Below, in pieces: positions 30,035-38,366 of a DNA stretch of 41,570 nt (its first letter is position 1; each line of letters opens with the position of its first letter). The stretch comes from a virus. The position numbers and the translations under genes were made by a program. The stretch is taken from positions 1 to 41,570 of the IMG/VR virus record IMGVR_UViG_3300025896_000052, one strand, 5' to 3'. The notes beneath the pieces were generated by a model. The model did not search any database. It saw only the letters and a list, made by a program, of their open reading frames with translations, and was not told the DNA's origin.

Positions 30035-31207
30035 TTATCCTTTGAGACTATCGTCCCATGCAAACAGCAAACATCCGCCGATTAAATCCTTGAGCTTTGC
30101 AGCGGTGGGTTCACTCATCGCGAAACAACCCCAAGAATCGCCAATTGGTTGCCCCTCAGTATCATTCACATAAGCCGAAGAGTGCCACACAATTGCGCGT
30201 GCTCGGACATGGTCATTGAGACCCTTTTGAAGGCCATCAATCCGTCTGCAGGTTTTAAACTTCGTAGAAGCATAAGCTTCCGCGATAACCATGGCACCCA
30301 ATGAGCTTTCGTGTGAACCGTCGTCGTTTGAAAATTTCTCTGGAAGCCCGTCTTTATTTTTATCTGAGTTGGCGCCGTGTGAAACTTTATAGTCTGTCGA
30401 CTTCAAAGTCTCCATGTCAATCATGTGGAAGCGCTTTAATTTTTCGTTTTTATTAAAATCAACCAGTAAAATATATTTTTTGTTTTTAACCGCAGGGTTA
30501 TCCTTCCATGTTAACGCAGCTTTGAGTGCAAGCGAAGGAATTTGCGGGTTAATCGCCAAAATTTTGGCATCGAGCGTATCTTCTTTAGGAGTAGGTGTAG
30601 TAATGGCGGGTTCTGATTTACTTGGAGTGAATAACCAATCCAAGAACTTCTTGAACATCGTCAAAAGCCAATTCTGCTGTTCTACAGGCGTAACGGGCGC
30701 TGGTGCCGGAGTAGGAGCTACCACACCTACCGGCGTAGAAAATAGCTTCTGCTCGGCTAAGCGTCTGCGTGTAAGACCTGGCAAAACTTTACCTTCAGCC
30801 TTATTCCATTTGGGAAATTCTGCAAGCGCACCGGCAAAGTCACCTGCGTTGAGTTTTTTAAGCAGGGTAGAGTCACCAAGACCTTCAGCGATTGTGTCGC
30901 TATCGATGTCAGAGCCTACATTGTAAGCAAAAGACACAAGTGCGCCGAATTGGTTATCGTTAAGTGTAACTTTGAGGAGCTTTTCAACATCTGTAATAAA
31001 GTTTTCAAGATCTTTACGCAGGTATTCTTCAGCTTGCGCCTGCGTGATTTTATCACCCTTTTTTACAGGAGTGCCGTTCGGATATCTTATTGTACCGTAG
31101 CCAATAGTCCAAATTGGATTATTGGGGCGGGGGTCAGGATATGCTTCAAGACGAAGACCTTCGAACTCTTTTATAAGATCAATTGTTGCCTGGTTTAATT
31201 TACGCAT
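30035..31207 (-). CDS. bifunctional endolysin: GH24 muramidase plus L,D-transpeptidase-like domain
   Basis: A 390-residue peptidoglycan enzyme. The N-terminal T4-lysozyme-type domain (about 1-155) has the triad Glu16, Asp25 and Thr34 in EFEGLRLEAYPD and WTIGYGT, and cuts the glycan strand. A Pro-rich linker (about 158-200, including TPAPAPVTP) follows. The C-terminal domain (about 215-390) shows VSHGANS, HSSAYV and SWGCF, the His and Cys motif of the YkuD_2-type L,D-transpeptidase family, which acts on the third residue of stem peptides. No signal peptide is seen, so holin-dependent release is expected. The start ATG overlaps the preceding gene by 8 bases. Confidence 0.9.
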   Translation of the reverse strand: MRKLNQATIDLIKEFEGLRLEAYPDPRPNNPIWTIGYGTIRYPNGTPVKKGDKITQAQAEEYLRKDLENFITDVEKLLKVTLNDNQFGALVSFAYNVGSDIDSDTIAEGLGDSTLLKKLNAGDFAGALAEFPKWNKAEGKVLPGLTRRRLAEQKLFSTPVGVVAPTPAPAPVTPVEQQNWLLTMFKKFLDWLFTPSKSEPAITTPTPKEDTLDAKILAINPQIPSLALKAALTWKDNPAVKNKKYILLVDFNKNEKLKRFHMIDMETLKSTDYKVSHGANSDKNKDGLPEKFSNDDGSHESSLGAMVIAEAYASTKFKTCRRIDGLQKGLNDHVRARAIVWHSSAYVNDTEGQPIGDSWGCFAMSEPTAAKLKDLIGGCLLFAWDDSLKG

Positions 31208-31670
31208 CTTTGAGTCCTTTCAAAAAATTATGTACAACGACCGGGTCAACCCAATCGAAGCCTGCTACTTCCATTCGCAGTGATGTGAGATATGTGATGC
31301 AGTACATGGCCGCTTCGGAGCATACTTGTTTCGAAATACCGTCTGCTAAATAGCCGCGCAAAACTGGAATAAGAAATCCGGCAAGCTGTCTGTACGCATA
31401 CGGAGTTCCAATTCTGCCCTCGAGAAATCCGATACCTTCGGCATCAGATACGCGCTGATATTTAGAGATATCGATTATGTCGGCGAAAATATGTTCAGCA
31501 AGGAACGAATCTTTGTCGGTTTTTCTAAAACCTTCGTCAACGCAATCGTAAATTACTTCGTCGTTAATCAAAAGACCAACGTGAGAAAATGGTGCCCTCA
31601 TTACGCGCATAATTATGCGTGAAAATAAATCAGGATTTTTTTCTGCGGCGAAAAAAACTTCAATCTTCAC
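31200..31670 (-). CDS. permuted NlpC/P60 (YiiX-like) papain-fold enzyme
   Basis: I take GTG 31670 as start: it overlaps the stop of the preceding lipoprotein gene (GTGA) and gives a 156-residue product. The frame is open to 31757, but that part belongs to the neighbour. The order of catalytic residues is circularly permuted: His first, in APFSHVGLLIN, and Cys later, in SKQVCSEAAMYC, with EGRIGTPYAYRQLAG between them. Such proteins hydrolyse amide bonds in peptidoglycan or lipid/peptide substrates. Its place in the lysis cassette suggests a second wall-degrading activity. Confidence 0.8.
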   Translation of the reverse strand: MKIEVFFAAEKNPDLFSRIIMRVMRAPFSHVGLLINDEVIYDCVDEGFRKTDKDSFLAEHIFADIIDISKYQRVSDAEGIGFLEGRIGTPYAYRQLAGFLIPVLRGYLADGISKQVCSEAAMYCITYLTSLRMEVAGFDWVDPVVVHNFLKGLKDA

Positions 31671-31996
31671 TTCTTTTTCGTTCCTTCTTGCGTCAAAATT
31701 GTCAAAAGCTCTTTGACCCAAGCGACAGAATCGACAAATTGCTGCCCAGGCATACAAATCTGTTTATCAAAACCTCGGTCGCCATCTTTACCGGTGCCTG
31801 CGTCTGTAAATTTAATCTCATATTCAGTGCCGTAACCATTCACACAGTAGGCTGTTTGCTCTTTCACGTTCGTAATGCAACGAGAAACCTTCGGCATAGG
31901 CCGAAGAGTCGCGCAGTTACTTAAACTTACCAAGATCGTTGGCAAAAGAATCAATTTTGCGCAAGATAGCCTTATATTCTGAAATACTTTGTGCAT
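31667..31996 (-). CDS. lipoprotein, possible outer-membrane spanin component, 109 aa
   Basis: The ATG follows AAGGGGA. Residues 1-28 form a lipoprotein signal (basic MHKVFQNIRLSCAK, hydrophobic LILLPTILVSLSNC) with lipobox LSNC, Cys28. The mature part has three cysteines (Cys40, Cys51, Cys81) and a C-terminal helix. It overlaps the preceding gene by 80 bases in another frame, a nested arrangement reminiscent of Rz/Rz1. It lacks the Pro-richness usual for Rz1, so the spanin role is tentative. Confidence 0.65.
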   Translation of the reverse strand: MHKVFQNIRLSCAKLILLPTILVSLSNCATLRPMPKVSRCITNVKEQTAYCVNGYGTEYEIKFTDAGTGKDGDRGFDKQICMPGQQFVDSVAWVKELLTILTQEGTKKK

Positions 31997-32147
31997 TATT
32001 GAGTTCCCCTTGCAAATCTCCGGCTTGCTTTCCGATTTCGGTTAACGCCGCTTTCGTATGAAAATACTGCGTTAGTTTCTCATCAATCTTGTCGATGAGA
32101 ACTGAGGCAACTTTTTCTACAATGGCGGCAATTATACCTTCAAACAT
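31917..32147 (-). CDS. small amphipathic/coiled-coil lysis-cassette protein, 76 aa
   Basis: It starts at TAATG with the preceding gene. The N-terminal 25 residues are amphipathic (MFEGIIAAIVEKVASVLIDK), too charged for a clean span. A helical, coiled region follows (TKAALTEIGKQAGDLQGEL). It could be a membrane-associated partner of the lipoprotein, for example an inner spanin-like or antiholin protein, but there is no direct evidence. Confidence 0.6.
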   Translation of the reverse strand: MFEGIIAAIVEKVASVLIDKIDEKLTQYFHTKAALTEIGKQAGDLQGELNNAQSISEYKAILRKIDSFANDLGKFK

Positions 32148-32368
32148 TATTTCAAGAGCGCTGCTTTCAAAGCGTCAATGATATAATCGTCGATTTTGCC
32201 GGGGATCAAAGTTTTCAATTGGTCAACTAAGACATCGCTTGAAAGATCGGCAGAAAGAGTAGCGCCGCCGTATTTACCTTTGTAAACGAACTTAAGGGAA
32301 ACTACACCCGCGACCAAAGTTGCAACTACAGAGAGTTCGCTTGAAAGTTGTTTGTTAAAAAGTTCCAT
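32147..32368 (-). CDS. small hydrophobic lysis-cassette protein, 73 aa
   Basis: I place the start at ATG 32368, right behind GGAGGA; the open frame upstream lies in the holin-like gene. The product has one hydrophobic segment (SVVATLVAGVVSLKFVY) near the N-terminus, then a polar helical part (LVDQLKTLIPGKIDDYIIDA). It sits between the holin-like gene and the amphipathic protein, so a lysis-timing role is plausible. Confidence 0.65.
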   Translation of the reverse strand: MELFNKQLSSELSVVATLVAGVVSLKFVYKGKYGGATLSADLSSDVLVDQLKTLIPGKIDDYIIDALKAALLK

Positions 32369-32376
32369 GATTCCTC

Positions 32377-32577
32377 CTAGGAATATAATGCAGATACTAC
32401 CTGTACTGCTATTGTGATTAATCCGGTAACTACGAGCGAACCGCCCATCAGTTGCCACTTAAATTGTAAAATCGCATCTAATTTATCGTTTTGTTCTTTA
32501 TTATAACGGTCGATTTTGTGATCCAAATCTCGAACTCGTTTATCTAGCATCGCTATTCGTTGGTCGTATCCTGACAT
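32377..32577 (-). CDS. XhlA-like holin, 66 aa
   Basis: I choose ATG 32577, two bases after the fibre gene stop, with GGTGG upstream; ATG 32589 would overlap that gene. The product has an N-terminal heptad-type coiled coil (DQRIAMLDKRVRDLDHKIDR) and one C-terminal membrane span (GGSLVVTGLITIAVQVVSAL). This is the layout of hemolysin XhlA-type phage holins. It would open the inner membrane for the endolysin encoded downstream. Confidence 0.75.
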   Translation of the reverse strand: MSGYDQRIAMLDKRVRDLDHKIDRYNKEQNDKLDAILQFKWQLMGGSLVVTGLITIAVQVVSALYS

Positions 32578-32579
32578 AG

Positions 32580-33716
32580 CTACCACCAATCAGTAATCGG
32601 AATTTGGCCCGTTAAATGAATTCGCTCATCTCCGCCAATCGTAACTGGGTTTGTTCTACTGACCGGCGACAAAGGACCTATAAAAACCGGGTTAGTTCCT
32701 GCAAAAGTATCATCAACATAAATTAATAATGTCGTAGAAGTACTATAGACAGCGGAAAGTTTAGCATATCCTGCGCCGCCAAGCCCCGGGTCGTAAAAGT
32801 GCCCCTGCCCAAGCATCGGTAAAGTTTCTCCGCCTGTATGCAGTACTGCGGTCGTATCAATGGTCAAATTAGTGGGAACACTTACGTTTAAACTCGTGTT
32901 TGTTGGTACGCCCGTATACTGTATGTTATTTATAAAAAGAAAATTTGCGCCAACACGCATCCAATAACCAGTATAAGTTGTATTAGCCGTGTGCGACCCA
33001 GTAGGAGTATAAGAACTCCATCCTTGAAAATAAGTATGTTCAATCACATGCCAATTACTGCCATCGCAAAGCAGTGTTACAGTGTCTCCCGTAGAAACGA
33101 GTTTTCTTGTTGTAAAACCGTCGATTGTTTCCGAACTATTTCCATCAATCGTAACGGTAAGGAAAGTTGTATCGGTTTTTTTTATTCTAACAGTCTTTCC
33201 GCTATTCGAAGCCGCCGGATAAAGTGTAATCGTAAAAGCACCGCCCGAAGCATCACATAAAATAACATTATCACTAGGGTCTACGGTGTAGTTAGCAGTT
33301 TTACTGGTAATGGATAGGGTTCCGCTCGCAGGTGTTACCCAAGAAAGCGCGTCAACGCCATTAGTGGTAAGAACCTGCCCGTTAGCGCCAACACCATTCG
33401 GTAATTCTAATGTTTTATCAGCAGACAGAGCTGCCGGGGCTTTAAAGCCAAGATAGTTTGAATTATCTGAGTCAAAAAATTTCAATGTTCCCGCTGCGCG
33501 CATTTGCGCTTCAGTCGTAAACTTCGGGCTCGCGAGCGTTTTATTGGAAACTGTCTGCACAATGTCTTCTGTCACAAGCTCTTTCATAGCCGTGCCATTA
33601 GATACTTTTGGAATATTCTGGTCAGTACGGTAAGTAACCATACCCGCCGCTAAACTTCCAGTATCAGAAGTCGTATTTTCCAATTGCGCTTTTTCAAGCT
33701 GGGAGTAAACTTTCAT
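32580..33716 (-). CDS. tail fibre / head-fibre type protein, 378 aa
   Basis: It opens MKVYSQLEKAQLENTTSDTG, a start typical of phage head-fibre or tail-fibre proteins that begin with a K-x-LEKAQ segment. It continues with NKTLASPKFT, LELPNGVGANGQVLTTNG and a C-terminal beta sandwich with aromatic loops (YFQGWSSYTPTGSHTANTTY). These repeat types are common in receptor-binding fibres. It is located right after the capsid terminator, ahead of the lysis cassette, and its stop is two bases before the holin ATG. Confidence 0.8.
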   Translation of the reverse strand: MKVYSQLEKAQLENTTSDTGSLAAGMVTYRTDQNIPKVSNGTAMKELVTEDIVQTVSNKTLASPKFTTEAQMRAAGTLKFFDSDNSNYLGFKAPAALSADKTLELPNGVGANGQVLTTNGVDALSWVTPASGTLSITSKTANYTVDPSDNVILCDASGGAFTITLYPAASNSGKTVRIKKTDTTFLTVTIDGNSSETIDGFTTRKLVSTGDTVTLLCDGSNWHVIEHTYFQGWSSYTPTGSHTANTTYTGYWMRVGANFLFINNIQYTGVPTNTSLNVSVPTNLTIDTTAVLHTGGETLPMLGQGHFYDPGLGGAGYAKLSAVYSTSTTLLIYVDDTFAGTNPVFIGPLSPVSRTNPVTIGGDERIHLTGQIPITDWW

Positions 33717-33731
33717 CGGAACTCCGCTGCG

Positions 33732-33902
33732 CTATTTTTTCTTGCGCAGTTTTTTCTTGCCATTGGCAAGTGATTTTAAATCGTCAATAGATTTAACTTC
33801 GTCAATTTGCTCTGCAGGATATTCTGAATCTGGTTTTGGTTCCGCTTTCTCTGCCTGCATGAGTTGTTTTTTCTTTTTCTTAAGATTTTCCATCAAAGAC
33901 AT
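33732..33902 (-). CDS. 56-aa very basic protein downstream of the capsid gene
   Basis: ATG 33902 follows AAGGGGG. The product has 18 lysines among 56 residues, in three clusters (NLKKKKKQL, NGKKKLRKKK and the middle), separated by an acidic, Pro-containing stretch (EPKPDSEYPAEQ). The composition suggests binding to DNA or to the acidic capsid interior, or disorder. The gene starts just behind the terminator of the capsid gene. Confidence 0.65.
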   Translation of the reverse strand: MSLMENLKKKKKQLMQAEKAEPKPDSEYPAEQIDEVKSIDDLKSLANGKKKLRKKK

Positions 33903-33913
33903 GAAACCCCCTT

Positions 33914-33956
33914 AAAGACAAAAGGCGCAGAGCCTTGGAAAAGGGACCCTGCGCCT
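33914..33956 (-). terminator. intrinsic terminator after the major capsid gene
   Basis: On the lower strand GGCGCAG (33955-33949) pairs with CTGCGCC (33930-33924), extended inside by four more pairs, two of them G-T, with a loop of about ten bases. TTTTGTCTTT follows. It lies 20 bases after the capsid stop and before the genes for the 56-aa protein and fibre. Confidence 0.85.
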
Positions 33957-33975
33957 ACATACTAAGATCGAATTC

Positions 33976-35223
33976 TTAGTAGCTGATACCGTAGATGATA
34001 CCGTTGTTGGTAGGCTTGGTGACTTCAAGTTCACCGAACAAGCTGACGTCAACGATGTATTGATAGCCAGAAGTATTACGAACTTCGAAGTATTCATTGC
34101 CGTCTGGAGATTTTCTCTTTTTGAACATTCCGTTTGAGCGGAAAGTCATAGAGTTCATATCCAAAATCGCGATAGTTGAATCTTCCCATTCTTGAATACC
34201 AACAAGCTTCAATGTGCCCTTGACAGATGTGATAGTGATTTCATCCCAACCATAAATGGAAGCAGATTTACCACCAGCACCAATTTGCCAGTTAGCAGCG
34301 CCGTTTGATTTCGCTTCAACAAGCTTCATGCAAGTAGCAAGGTGCTTGTAGCTCATCAAGAAAGTGTTCGCGTTACCACGAGCTTTCTGACGAACGGCTG
34401 TGTACGCATCAAACAATTTATCAAGCAAGTTGGAAGCAGAAATGCTCGCACCGTTGATGTTGATTGCTTGGAGGTATGGGGCAGACAATTTTGACACGTT
34501 ATGCAGAGTGGAAGAACCACCGTTTGCAGCGGACAAAAGAGCCGACTTGATCGAAGTGAAAGATGTGCCTTGGGCGCCATCAGTGTAGAACTTTGCGTTC
34601 TGACCAGTGGTGTAAGCAGACACGTCGGCAGCGGCGCCGCCACGAGTTGCAGACACAGTAACTTCGTTCGTGTTCAAGTTGATAGCTGTGATGTAAACGT
34701 CTGTAGGAGACGAGTTATCATCGTCGAGTTGAGCTTTTTGGCCCAATTCAAAGCGGTCAATACGATCAACAACGAGAACACCAGTGGCAGCGTTTGTGCC
34801 ATCAGTAACAGTTGCGAAAGAAGGACCAGTACCCAATTGAACAGAAACAACCATTTTCATGTAAGACATGAAATCTTCGATAGTATCAGGGAGAACTTTC
34901 AAGAAAGTGTCTTCAGTGATACGACCAGAGTGGTCTTGCAAATCGCGATGGTTGAAGATCATGGAACCCCATGCTTCTTTATAGTCGTCGATATAGCCAC
35001 GAACGAACGAGCTTTCTGAAATGTCGTTAGCAGCGGTAAGGCCGCCCATTTTCACAGAAGTCGCGCCAGAGGCTTTGAAAGGAACGATGATTTTACCACC
35101 TTTCCACGACTCATCGATATTGACGTTGGAAAGAATGTAATCCCGCTTAATCATCTCTTCTCTCAAGAGACGATTCGGCAGGTATTCATTTAGCATGTTA
35201 CTAAACGAGCGAGTAGTTGACAT
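33976..35223 (-). CDS. major capsid protein, 415 aa
   Basis: The ATG follows AGAGGAT. The product is a full-length coat subunit: N-terminal helix (FSNMLNEYLPNRLLREEMIK), a stretch SWKGGKIIVPFKASGATSVKM as in P22-type and N4-related coats, and a long alpha/beta body with a backbone helix (NLLDKLFDAYTAVRQKARGN) and MSYKHLATCMKLVEAK. It ends with EVRNTSGYQYIVDVSLFGELE and a short tail. It follows the scaffold gene and precedes the strong terminator. Its codons look regular and optimised, fitting high expression. Confidence 0.9.
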   Translation of the reverse strand: MSTTRSFSNMLNEYLPNRLLREEMIKRDYILSNVNIDESWKGGKIIVPFKASGATSVKMGGLTAANDISESSFVRGYIDDYKEAWGSMIFNHRDLQDHSGRITEDTFLKVLPDTIEDFMSYMKMVVSVQLGTGPSFATVTDGTNAATGVLVVDRIDRFELGQKAQLDDDNSSPTDVYITAINLNTNEVTVSATRGGAAADVSAYTTGQNAKFYTDGAQGTSFTSIKSALLSAANGGSSTLHNVSKLSAPYLQAININGASISASNLLDKLFDAYTAVRQKARGNANTFLMSYKHLATCMKLVEAKSNGAANWQIGAGGKSASIYGWDEITITSVKGTLKLVGIQEWEDSTIAILDMNSMTFRSNGMFKKRKSPDGNEYFEVRNTSGYQYIVDVSLFGELEVTKPTNNGIIYGISY

Positions 35224-35245
35224 AGTTGAAATCCTCTAAGTAGTC

Positions 35246-36202
35246 TTAGCTGTTATTCGCTGTAGTAATCTGCTGACGCAGTTTTCGTAAGTCATCAATA
35301 GATGTAACTTGCGATTTCACAGGGCTCGCATTTGACGAACTCTGGAATACAGGAATAGTTGGTTTTTGTTGATTCTTCGGTTGTGCTTGACCACTCTGAC
35401 TTTGAGCGGGATTTTGAGTCGAGGCCGGGTTTTGCGATCCCAGATTGTACATTTGCATTACTTCCTGCACGAGTGCAAACGCTGGCTTAGTTCCTTGTTG
35501 CGCAAGTTCGTAGAAAGCACCGCGATTGATAACTTCGTTCTGGAAAGCACCTTGACGACCGACTCGGGTATCAAAGTCTTTTGCGATTTGAGCAACGTCT
35601 GGCTTAGACAACTCAAATTCTAGTTGCTGCCTTCCCAGGTCGGCTAGTTGCTGTTCATGCAACTGTCGTTGGTACTCAAACTGTTCCTGTTCCATTTCGA
35701 GGGAACGTTGGCGATCAATCTGCGCACGTTGTTCTGGGGGTAGCTCTTTGTATTTTAACTTATTTATAGTCCATTGTAAAATCTTTTCTTCAGGAATCTG
35801 CAAAGCTTGGAAGAAACGGTCGTAATCCCCCTTGTTCGCATAGCCTGCGACCGTGCGCAAACTATTCTCAACACTCGAGTAACGTGTGTTCACGTCTTCA
35901 TACTTTGTCTTGAAATTATCGCGACTCGCTTTAACTTCATCGAGACCCATAGCGCGTTCGTACATTTCACGAGCTTTTTTCTCAACTTCGGGGTCCTTGA
36001 TTACGGGGCGCAACCACTCATCAAACTCATGTTCTTGGTCTTTGACCTTATATTTATAGTTTGGTGTGTACGCAGGTGCGGCGGCTTGCTGACCGGGGTC
36101 AGTGTTCGTCGCTGTATCCTGAATAGGTGCTGTGCTCGTGTCTACTTGTGCCGTCGATGCGGCGGCTTGCTGATTATTGTCGGGGCTTACCTGCTCTGAC
36201 AT
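35246..36202 (-). CDS. capsid scaffolding protein, 318 aa
   Basis: The ATG follows AAGGAAGG. The protein has an Ala/Gln/Thr-rich disordered start, then charged helices with long coiled coil (about 70-215), and a Gln/Pro/Ser-rich stretch (about 255-295) before a basic C-terminal helix (TSIDDLRKLRQQITT). A highly charged coiled coil between portal and capsid genes is the expected scaffold. The C-terminal basic helix is the likely coat-binding end. Confidence 0.85.
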   Translation of the reverse strand: MSEQVSPDNNQQAAASTAQVDTSTAPIQDTATNTDPGQQAAAPAYTPNYKYKVKDQEHEFDEWLRPVIKDPEVEKKAREMYERAMGLDEVKASRDNFKTKYEDVNTRYSSVENSLRTVAGYANKGDYDRFFQALQIPEEKILQWTINKLKYKELPPEQRAQIDRQRSLEMEQEQFEYQRQLHEQQLADLGRQQLEFELSKPDVAQIAKDFDTRVGRQGAFQNEVINRGAFYELAQQGTKPAFALVQEVMQMYNLGSQNPASTQNPAQSQSGQAQPKNQQKPTIPVFQSSSNASPVKSQVTSIDDLRKLRQQITTANNS

Positions 36203-36230
36203 TTATACCTTCCTTTGTTTGGTTTTCCGC

Positions 36231-38366
36231 CTATTGTTGAGGCGGCATCATTCCTTGTTGTGGGGGCGGCGCTTGCGGCGGGTTCATATCGGCCACTGCA
36301 CCGGGGTTCATTTGCTCGAGGGCATCAAGGCTTGAACCTTGCGCTTCAAGCTTCGTGATAAGATCCATGAGCGCTTCATACGGAACTCGTACTTGACGTG
36401 TGCCGGAATCTTTAGAAGGGTCAGCAACGTGCATACTGCAGGTGATAAGTGCTCCGCCCGTAGGGATGAAGCCGTCTTTCGCTTGCTGTAGGGCCGCTTC
36501 TTTACGCTTAATCTCATCTTCATGCTGCATCAGAACTTCCATATAAATTTGTTGGATAGGCTGAGCAAGCATACTGAAATCGGGTTGCTTCATCCGATTC
36601 GTAAAAGCATCTACATAAGTTTGATTGTCTGCATACGGAGAAATGTCTGGTGTTTGCCCACGCTCGATGGCGAGCATGTCATTTTCAACGTTATCGTAGT
36701 CAGATGTCATGTACTTGAACAAAGATTTATTGTTCAGGTATGGCATTTCCTTCATAATAAGGCCGATGTGCTTGGGTTGCAACTGCGAACCGACATACTG
36801 AAGGATTTGGTTAAGAGCTATTTGTTTTCCGAGTCGAGTGTCGATAGCTTCTGACTGCGCTTCTGCTTTAATCGTGAAACTGTTCGGCAAAGTGTTTCTA
36901 AACTCCGCGATGTTCACATATTCCGATTTTCCAACGATTTTGATGAATGTATCGTCGTCGTAATATTTTTTCGCCATCTCTAAAGCCAAAAGGCAGAGTT
37001 CTTTCTCCCATTCTTCGATTTTATCAACGTAATCTTTGAAAGCTTTCTGCTGAGATGCAGATTGGAATAGCAAAGCATACGGATCTTGAACGCCAACAGG
37101 TTTATCCGCGATCATTTCTTCGAGCATACATGCAGAGTACATTTCCTGAATCTGCGAATCGATATATGGTAGAAACTGGGAGCCATCGCGCCCAGGGAGT
37201 GTAATTGGTGCCACACCTTGATACTTAATCCCCCTGACACCGGGAAGTAATGCGCCACTTTCGAGCTTTGTGCCGCCTTGATAGAGAATTTTATCATCAC
37301 CAACGGTAATCTGGTGCATCGCCATCTGCGAAGATGCGCGATTGATTTCCGCTTGATAAGGTTTTGCCACTTCTAAGATAGAAGACGCACGCGGATTGTC
37401 GGCGTGCATGTCGAAACCCTGCCAAACGAGAGGAAAAAGACCAAAAGGAATTTCCCCCGACTCTAAAATGCCGCCTTTTACGCAAATGTAGAAATATCCG
37501 TTCGGATATTGTTTGCAGGGGCGGTAAAAGTGGTATCTGACGAGAATTTCGTCCTTAGCTTCTTCATAATTCTTTTTATTTGAATCGAAAACGTAGAATT
37601 GTTCGTCACCCGAGGCTTTTATGTAAGAAAGTTTTGCTGGATCTTGGCCATAGGTGCCTTCAAGATCTTTAACAGCGACCATTTCTCTAATAATCAGGTA
37701 AGGCGAGCCCTTCATGGTCTTTGCGCCGGGGGCTCTTAGCAAATTATATGCAGGAATATTTTTAAAAACGAAACCGCCCGACATAACAGGACGAGTTGGG
37801 TCTGGAATCGGTGAGCCCGATTCATCAAACTGCGGCATACCTTGTTCGTCGACTAGCTGTTCGAAACCTTTTGTGGGGCCGGAGTTGGGATCAAAGTATA
37901 GAAACGTACAAACTTCGCCGATAGTGACGTAGTTCGCAACGGAATCGCGCTTGTGCGCGTGAAGATTGTAGCGTTCACGCATATCTTTCCACACAGCTTC
38001 GTTAATCTCGGCAGATTTTTTATCCTGCATCTCGAGTTCGTTGTGTGGTGTGATTGTGACCCCAGGCATTTTTTCTAAGATCGAGTTTTTATACGTCTTA
38101 GAAATCTTTTGCATGTGGTTTTTTGTGAGCTTTAACTTCTGCGACTCAGGAACATTCTGCGAATTTCTAATTTGATTGAACAGCCGTTCATCAGAACCCT
38201 TTCGGTTCCAATGATTTCCAGCTTCAAGCAAAATGTTCGCACGCATTTTAGCAAACTGCTCTTTGTCTGCGTCGTTTGCCTTACGATAACATTCGTTGAG
38301 TTGCTCTATTGTATGCGGGGTCTTAGCTTTTGGCTGTTCAGCTTGCGCTTGTTGCTCTTCGATCAT
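36231..38366 (-). CDS. portal protein, 711 aa
   Basis: It forms the dodecameric DNA channel at the head vertex. Length is near the P22 portal (about 725). Recognisable features are the N-terminal helical part with FAKMRANILLEAGNHW, a core with YVTIGEVCTFLYFDPNSGP and YNLLRAPGAKTMKGSPYLI, the wing/stem region (PLVWQGFDMHADNPRASSIL, EINRASSQMAMHQITVG), and a Gln/Pro-rich C-terminal tail (PPQAPPPQQGMMPPQQ). It starts at ATG 38366, overlapping the preceding gene by 29 bases. Confidence 0.92.
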   Translation of the reverse strand: MIEEQQAQAEQPKAKTPHTIEQLNECYRKANDADKEQFAKMRANILLEAGNHWNRKGSDERLFNQIRNSQNVPESQKLKLTKNHMQKISKTYKNSILEKMPGVTITPHNELEMQDKKSAEINEAVWKDMRERYNLHAHKRDSVANYVTIGEVCTFLYFDPNSGPTKGFEQLVDEQGMPQFDESGSPIPDPTRPVMSGGFVFKNIPAYNLLRAPGAKTMKGSPYLIIREMVAVKDLEGTYGQDPAKLSYIKASGDEQFYVFDSNKKNYEEAKDEILVRYHFYRPCKQYPNGYFYICVKGGILESGEIPFGLFPLVWQGFDMHADNPRASSILEVAKPYQAEINRASSQMAMHQITVGDDKILYQGGTKLESGALLPGVRGIKYQGVAPITLPGRDGSQFLPYIDSQIQEMYSACMLEEMIADKPVGVQDPYALLFQSASQQKAFKDYVDKIEEWEKELCLLALEMAKKYYDDDTFIKIVGKSEYVNIAEFRNTLPNSFTIKAEAQSEAIDTRLGKQIALNQILQYVGSQLQPKHIGLIMKEMPYLNNKSLFKYMTSDYDNVENDMLAIERGQTPDISPYADNQTYVDAFTNRMKQPDFSMLAQPIQQIYMEVLMQHEDEIKRKEAALQQAKDGFIPTGGALITCSMHVADPSKDSGTRQVRVPYEALMDLITKLEAQGSSLDALEQMNPGAVADMNPPQAPPPQQGMMPPQQ

